Positions 60,905 through 64,000 of a stretch of DNA of 64,000 bases are shown one piece after another. A program made the translations under genes and the position numbers. Origin of the DNA: UBA7434 sp042090785 (GTDB taxonomy: Bacteria; Pseudomonadota; Gammaproteobacteria; Pseudomonadales; UBA7434); assembly GCA_042090785.1 (NCBI GenBank), contig JBELIP010000011.1, forward strand, positions 1 to 64,000. Direction: 5' to 3'. Below the pieces are notes generated by a model. That model saw nothing but the letters and a program-made list of their open reading frames with translations, was not told where the DNA came from and ran no database searches. Every line of letters starts with the position of its first letter. The first letter of the stretch is position 1.

Positions 60905-61498
60905 ATGAGTAACAACGGCACCAATACCGGCCGAAGACGGTTTTTAACGGCAGCCACCTCGACAGTTGCAGCAGCAGGTGCTGTTGGCATAGCGGTTCCG
61001 TTTATTGGCTCGTGGAACCCTAGCGCAAAAGCTAAAGCCGCTGGCGCACCAGTGAAATTTGATGCTGGAAAAATGGAGCCAGGCCAGCTTGTTCGGGTTG
61101 AATGGCGTGGCCAACCGGTGTTTGTTATTCGACGCACTCAAGAACAAATTGATAGCTTGGAAAGCAATGATGGAGATCTAAAAGATCCAGAATCACTGGC
61201 TTCTTCTCAGCCAAGCTATGTTGATGGTCGCAACCGTGCGGTTAAAAGCGAGTATCTTGTTCTCGTTGGCTTGTGTACGCACTTAGGTTGTTCACCAAAA
61301 TACATTAAAAAACTCGATGCTGCTGCCCCTGACGCAAGTTGGAACGGTGGCTTTTTCTGTGCTTGTCACGGTTCAAAATTCGATATGGCTGGCCGCGTTT
61401 ATAAAGGCGTACCAGCATCAGAAAATTTAGTTGTACCACCTTACACCTACGAAACGGATTCGTTAATGATTATTGGTGTTGATGGGGAGAATGCATAA
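60905..61498 (+). CDS. petA: Rieske iron-sulfur subunit of cytochrome bc1
   Basis: 197 residues. Twin-arginine signal region (GRRRFLTAATS) that remains as the membrane anchor. Cluster motifs are CTHLGC (C124, H126, C129) and CACHGS (C152, C154, H155). C124, H126, C152 and H155 bind the 2Fe-2S cluster, and C129-C154 form the disulfide. The second motif has Ala where many Rieske proteins have Pro (CPCHGS). The stop shares one base with the next start (TAATG). Confidence 0.97.
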   Translation: MSNNGTNTGRRRFLTAATSTVAAAGAVGIAVPFIGSWNPSAKAKAAGAPVKFDAGKMEPGQLVRVEWRGQPVFVIRRTQEQIDSLESNDGDLKDPESLASSQPSYVDGRNRAVKSEYLVLVGLCTHLGCSPKYIKKLDAAAPDASWNGGFFCACHGSKFDMAGRVYKGVPASENLVVPPYTYETDSLMIIGVDGENA

Positions 61499-63546
61499 TG
61501 GGTAATTGGTTAGTAGGACTTCGCGATTGGGTAGACGCTCGTTTACCTATCATGCGCGCTTGGAATACGCATATGGGTGCGTACTACGCCCCGAAAAACT
61601 TTAACTTCTGGTACTTCTTTGGTGTTTTATCATTATTAGTATTGGTTAATCAGTTGTTAACCGGTATTTGGTTAACCATGAATTATGTGCCTAGCCAAGA
61701 AGAGGCCTTTGCCTCGGTAGAGTACATCATGCGTGATGTCGATTACGGCTGGATTCTGCGTTATATGCACTCAACAGGTGCTTCAGCATTTTTCGTGGTT
61801 ATCTACTTACATATGTTCCGTGCGTTAATTTATGGTTCTTATAAACAGCCACGTGAATTAATTTGGATCTTCGGTATGTTGATCTTTGTCGTGCTAATGG
61901 CCGAAGCCTTTATGGGTTACGTATTGCCATGGGGACAAATGTCCTACTGGGGCGCGCAGGTTATTATCTCGCTATTTGGCGCTATACCTTATGTTGGTGA
62001 GGCATTGGTTGAGTGGTTCCGTGGTGATTATCTTATTTCAGGTATTACGCTAAATCGCTTTTTTGCCTTACACGTTGTGGCATTGCCCATTGTATTGCTG
62101 GCTTTAGTGGTACTGCATTTATTGGCGCTGCACGAGGTGGGTTCAAACAACCCTGATGGCGTGGACATTAAAAAGCACAAAGACGAAAAAGGTATTCCGT
62201 TAGATGGCGTGGCTTTTCACCCTTACTACACGGTGCATGATTTACAAGCCATTGCGGTATTCTTGTTTATCTTCTGCTTTATTATGTTCTTTATGCCAGA
62301 GGTTGGCGGTCTGTTTTTAGAAGCGCCTAACTTTGAAATTGCGAACCCGTTAAAAACGCCAGAGCATATTGCGCCGGTTTGGTATTTTACGCCTTACTAT
62401 TCGGTACTGCGTGCGATTCCAGATAAGTTTTGGGGCTTTGTATTCTTTGCCGCATCAGTTGCAATTCCATTCTTATTGCCATGGTTAGATCGTAGTCCGG
62501 TTAGGTCTATTCGCTATCGCGGTCGCTTTACTAAAATTGCCCTTGTTTTATTTGCTTCGTCATTCTTGATTCTTGGCGTGCTAGGCGTATGGGCGCCAAC
62601 CGACTCGCGTACTTTATTAGCGCGTATCTGTTCAGTGCTTTACTTTGCTTTCTTCTTGTTGATGCCGGTTTGGACAACATTTGAAAAGACCAAGCCAGTG
62701 CCCGATAGAGTTACAACCACGGGTGGCATGGGTGTGTTTGGCTCTCTAGGGGTACTGATCTTAATTTTAGCGTTAGCCATTATTCCGCTCAAAGCCGTAG
62801 CGGCAGAATCGGCCTATGATTGTGGTCAAATTCCTTGTGCAGAGCTCGATCTAGACCTAAGCGATACGGATTCGTTACAGCGTGGTTCGGCTTTGTTTGT
62901 TAACTACTGCATGGGCTGCCACTCGGCTAAGTATATGCGTTGGGGGCGTTTGGCTGATGATTTAGGCATCCCTGAGTCTATTGCCAAAGAGCATCTAATA
63001 TTGGGTAGTGATACGAAATTCGGTTCTTTGATGAATATTTCAATGACCGAAGACTATTCAAAAAAGGTCTTTGGTGGAGCACCACCTGATTTAACGCTGG
63101 CGGCTCGTGCTCGTTCGCCAGAGTGGTTATACACCTATCTGAATTCCTTTTATTTGGATCCATCACGGCCTTATGGTGTCAATAATTTAGTTTTTAAAGA
63201 TGTTGGAATGCCGCATGTCCTGTTAGGCTTACAAGGTGACCGGCTATGTCGACCTGCCATTGCGATTGCCGCCAATGGCGGTATTAAGCGCGATGAGAAC
63301 GGCGAGCCTCTTGAAGATCCGAGCAGTGATTGTGGACGAGTGGTTGCCGGCGAAGCTGAAGGGAGTTTAAATCCCGAAGAATATCAAGCAGCTATGTACG
63401 ATTTAGTTAACTTTATGACGTACATGGCTGAACCCGCTGCAGTTAAACGAGAGCGCATGGGTATAAGCGTATTGCTCTTTATTACTGTGTTTTTTGTTTT
63501 CGCGTTCTTACTGAACCGCGAATATTGGAAGGATATTAACCATTAA
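61498..63546 (+). CDS. petBC: Fused cytochrome b / cytochrome c1
   Basis: 682 residues. Residues about 1-410 are cytochrome b: eight helices, the heme histidines in MHSTGASAFFVVIYLH and in the FFALHVVALP...VVLHLLALHE helix, and the Qo motif reading PEHIAPVWYF. A hydrophobic helix (about 413-433) ending KAVAA then leads into cytochrome c1 with heme site CMGCH (471-475), the axial methionine in DVGMPHVLLG, and a C-terminal anchor helix. Many Gammaproteobacteria encode b and c1 separately; Bradyrhizobium fbcH is a known fusion that is cut after export. The internal helix would serve as the c1 signal. Confidence 0.95.
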   Translation: MGNWLVGLRDWVDARLPIMRAWNTHMGAYYAPKNFNFWYFFGVLSLLVLVNQLLTGIWLTMNYVPSQEEAFASVEYIMRDVDYGWILRYMHSTGASAFFVVIYLHMFRALIYGSYKQPRELIWIFGMLIFVVLMAEAFMGYVLPWGQMSYWGAQVIISLFGAIPYVGEALVEWFRGDYLISGITLNRFFALHVVALPIVLLALVVLHLLALHEVGSNNPDGVDIKKHKDEKGIPLDGVAFHPYYTVHDLQAIAVFLFIFCFIMFFMPEVGGLFLEAPNFEIANPLKTPEHIAPVWYFTPYYSVLRAIPDKFWGFVFFAASVAIPFLLPWLDRSPVRSIRYRGRFTKIALVLFASSFLILGVLGVWAPTDSRTLLARICSVLYFAFFLLMPVWTTFEKTKPVPDRVTTTGGMGVFGSLGVLILILALAIIPLKAVAAESAYDCGQIPCAELDLDLSDTDSLQRGSALFVNYCMGCHSAKYMRWGRLADDLGIPESIAKEHLILGSDTKFGSLMNISMTEDYSKKVFGGAPPDLTLAARARSPEWLYTYLNSFYLDPSRPYGVNNLVFKDVGMPHVLLGLQGDRLCRPAIAIAANGGIKRDENGEPLEDPSSDCGRVVAGEAEGSLNPEEYQAAMYDLVNFMTYMAEPAAVKRERMGISVLLFITVFFVFAFLLNREYWKDINH

Positions 63547-63571
63547 TACTGAAACTGATGCTATCGAAGCG

Positions 63572-64000
63572 GTGACCAAACGGTCATCAATGACTTTACT
63601 CTCTGATCCAGCTAGCCATTATAGCCATCGAGTTAGAATCGTATTGGCTGAAAAGGGCGTCACCTGTGACATCCTTGATACGGACGGCCAAAATTTGCCT
63701 GCTGATTTAGTTGATGTGAATCCATACGGCTCACTCCCCACTTTGCTGGATAGAGACCTTGTTCTCTATGAATCAAAAGTGATTATGGAGTATTTAGATG
63801 AGCGTTTTCCGCACCCACCGTTGTTGCCGGTTTACCCTGTAGCGCGTGGTGAAAGCCGCTTGTTTATTTACCGTATTGAGCGAGACTGGTGTGCTTTAGT
63901 TGATGCCATTGAAAGCGGCAAAACTGACGATGCTGAGAAGCTGGCTAAAGATTTAGCCGATGGCTTTGTCGGTATAGCACCTATTTTTGGTGATAAACCT
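63572..64000 (+). CDS. sspA: Stringent starvation protein A, 5' part
   Basis: GST-fold transcription-associated protein that binds RNA polymerase. The frame is open from just after petBC to the window end. The first ~140 residues are present: MTLLSDPASHYSHRVRIVLA, DVNPYGSLPTLLDRDLVLYES, VIMEYLDERFPHPPLLPVYP and the start of the helical domain (IYRIERDWCALVD). The start is uncertain: GTG 63572 (then TKRSSMTLLSDP) or ATG 63590; homologues usually have several residues before the SDP, favouring the GTG. sspA after petABC is a common gammaproteobacterial order. Confidence 0.93.
   Translation, partial: MTKRSSMTLLSDPASHYSHRVRIVLAEKGVTCDILDTDGQNLPADLVDVNPYGSLPTLLDRDLVLYESKVIMEYLDERFPHPPLLPVYPVARGESRLFIYRIERDWCALVDAIESGKTDDAEKLAKDLADGFVGIAPIFGDKP

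Noticed and set aside
1..64000. Prophage, integron, insertion sequence, rRNA operon or CRISPR-cas
   Set aside because: None of the expected genes, terminal repeats or arrays is present apart from the REP-like repeats around the toxin-antitoxin pair.

Overview
The window reads as a chromosomal contig from a free-living marine-type gammaproteobacterium of moderate to low GC. The best guess is the broad Cellvibrionales/Pseudomonadales group. The guess rests on the gene content: rplM-rpsI-petA-petBC-sspA, aceE-aceF, gltX followed by tRNA-Ala, ZapE, ZapG/YhcB, AlgW/DegS-type protease, YciB-YciI and scpAB-rluB. Family-level placement is not possible by eye. Most of the window is ordinary housekeeping chromosome. 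There is no prophage, CRISPR array or intact insertion sequence. A run of 100 N at 40559-40658 marks a scaffold gap inside one gene.

Layout. 1-3539: 3' part of aceE and complete aceF (pyruvate dehydrogenase). 3929-7554: small acidic protein, LplT/Aas-like MFS protein, gltX and tRNA-Ala(GGC). 7762-8506: a RHH/RelE toxin-antitoxin pair with a palindromic operator, between two copies of a REP-like sequence. 8513-10246: a secreted GH30 glycosidase lipoprotein.

10863-26743 is the main accessory block, a urea and formamide nitrogen island. On the minus strand it carries urtABCDE (urea/short-amide ABC importer), fmdA-fmdB (formamidase and zinc-ribbon partner), a small His-containing membrane protein, and ureDABCEFG (urease and its nickel chaperones). 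Divergent from urtA, on the plus strand, lie a hybrid sensor kinase and a LuxR-type response regulator. A good candidate sigma-54 promoter (23967-23982) sits 58 bases upstream of the kinase gene. The simplest model is that the importer brings in urea or formamide, FmdA and urease release ammonia, and the two-component pair (itself under nitrogen control) adjusts the system.

27104-38832: TorF-like porin, lrp/ald divergent pair, a 45-codon remnant of an RND efflux pump, an MFS/SDR/patatin run, several single conserved genes and folD. 38881-45077: YdeP-type molybdopterin oxidoreductase (interrupted by the N gap), a phosphoribosyltransferase, an unusual PdxJ, cyclophilin, SH3/coiled-coil protein, YciI and YciB. 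45424-49990: PHP phosphoesterase, YciO, scpA, scpB and rluB, a common gammaproteobacterial cluster. 50079-57909: diguanylate cyclase, dapE, YfcH-like, YaiI-like, DegS/AlgW-like protease, Nif3-like, thioesterase and ZapG. 58118-64000: zapE, rplM, rpsI, petA, a fused cytochrome b/c1 gene and the 5' part of sspA.

Three unrelated short tandem repeats (13, 15 and 9 bp units) lie in intergenic or leader DNA, and several perfect inverted repeats lie in operon spacers. These are the main non-coding structures here.
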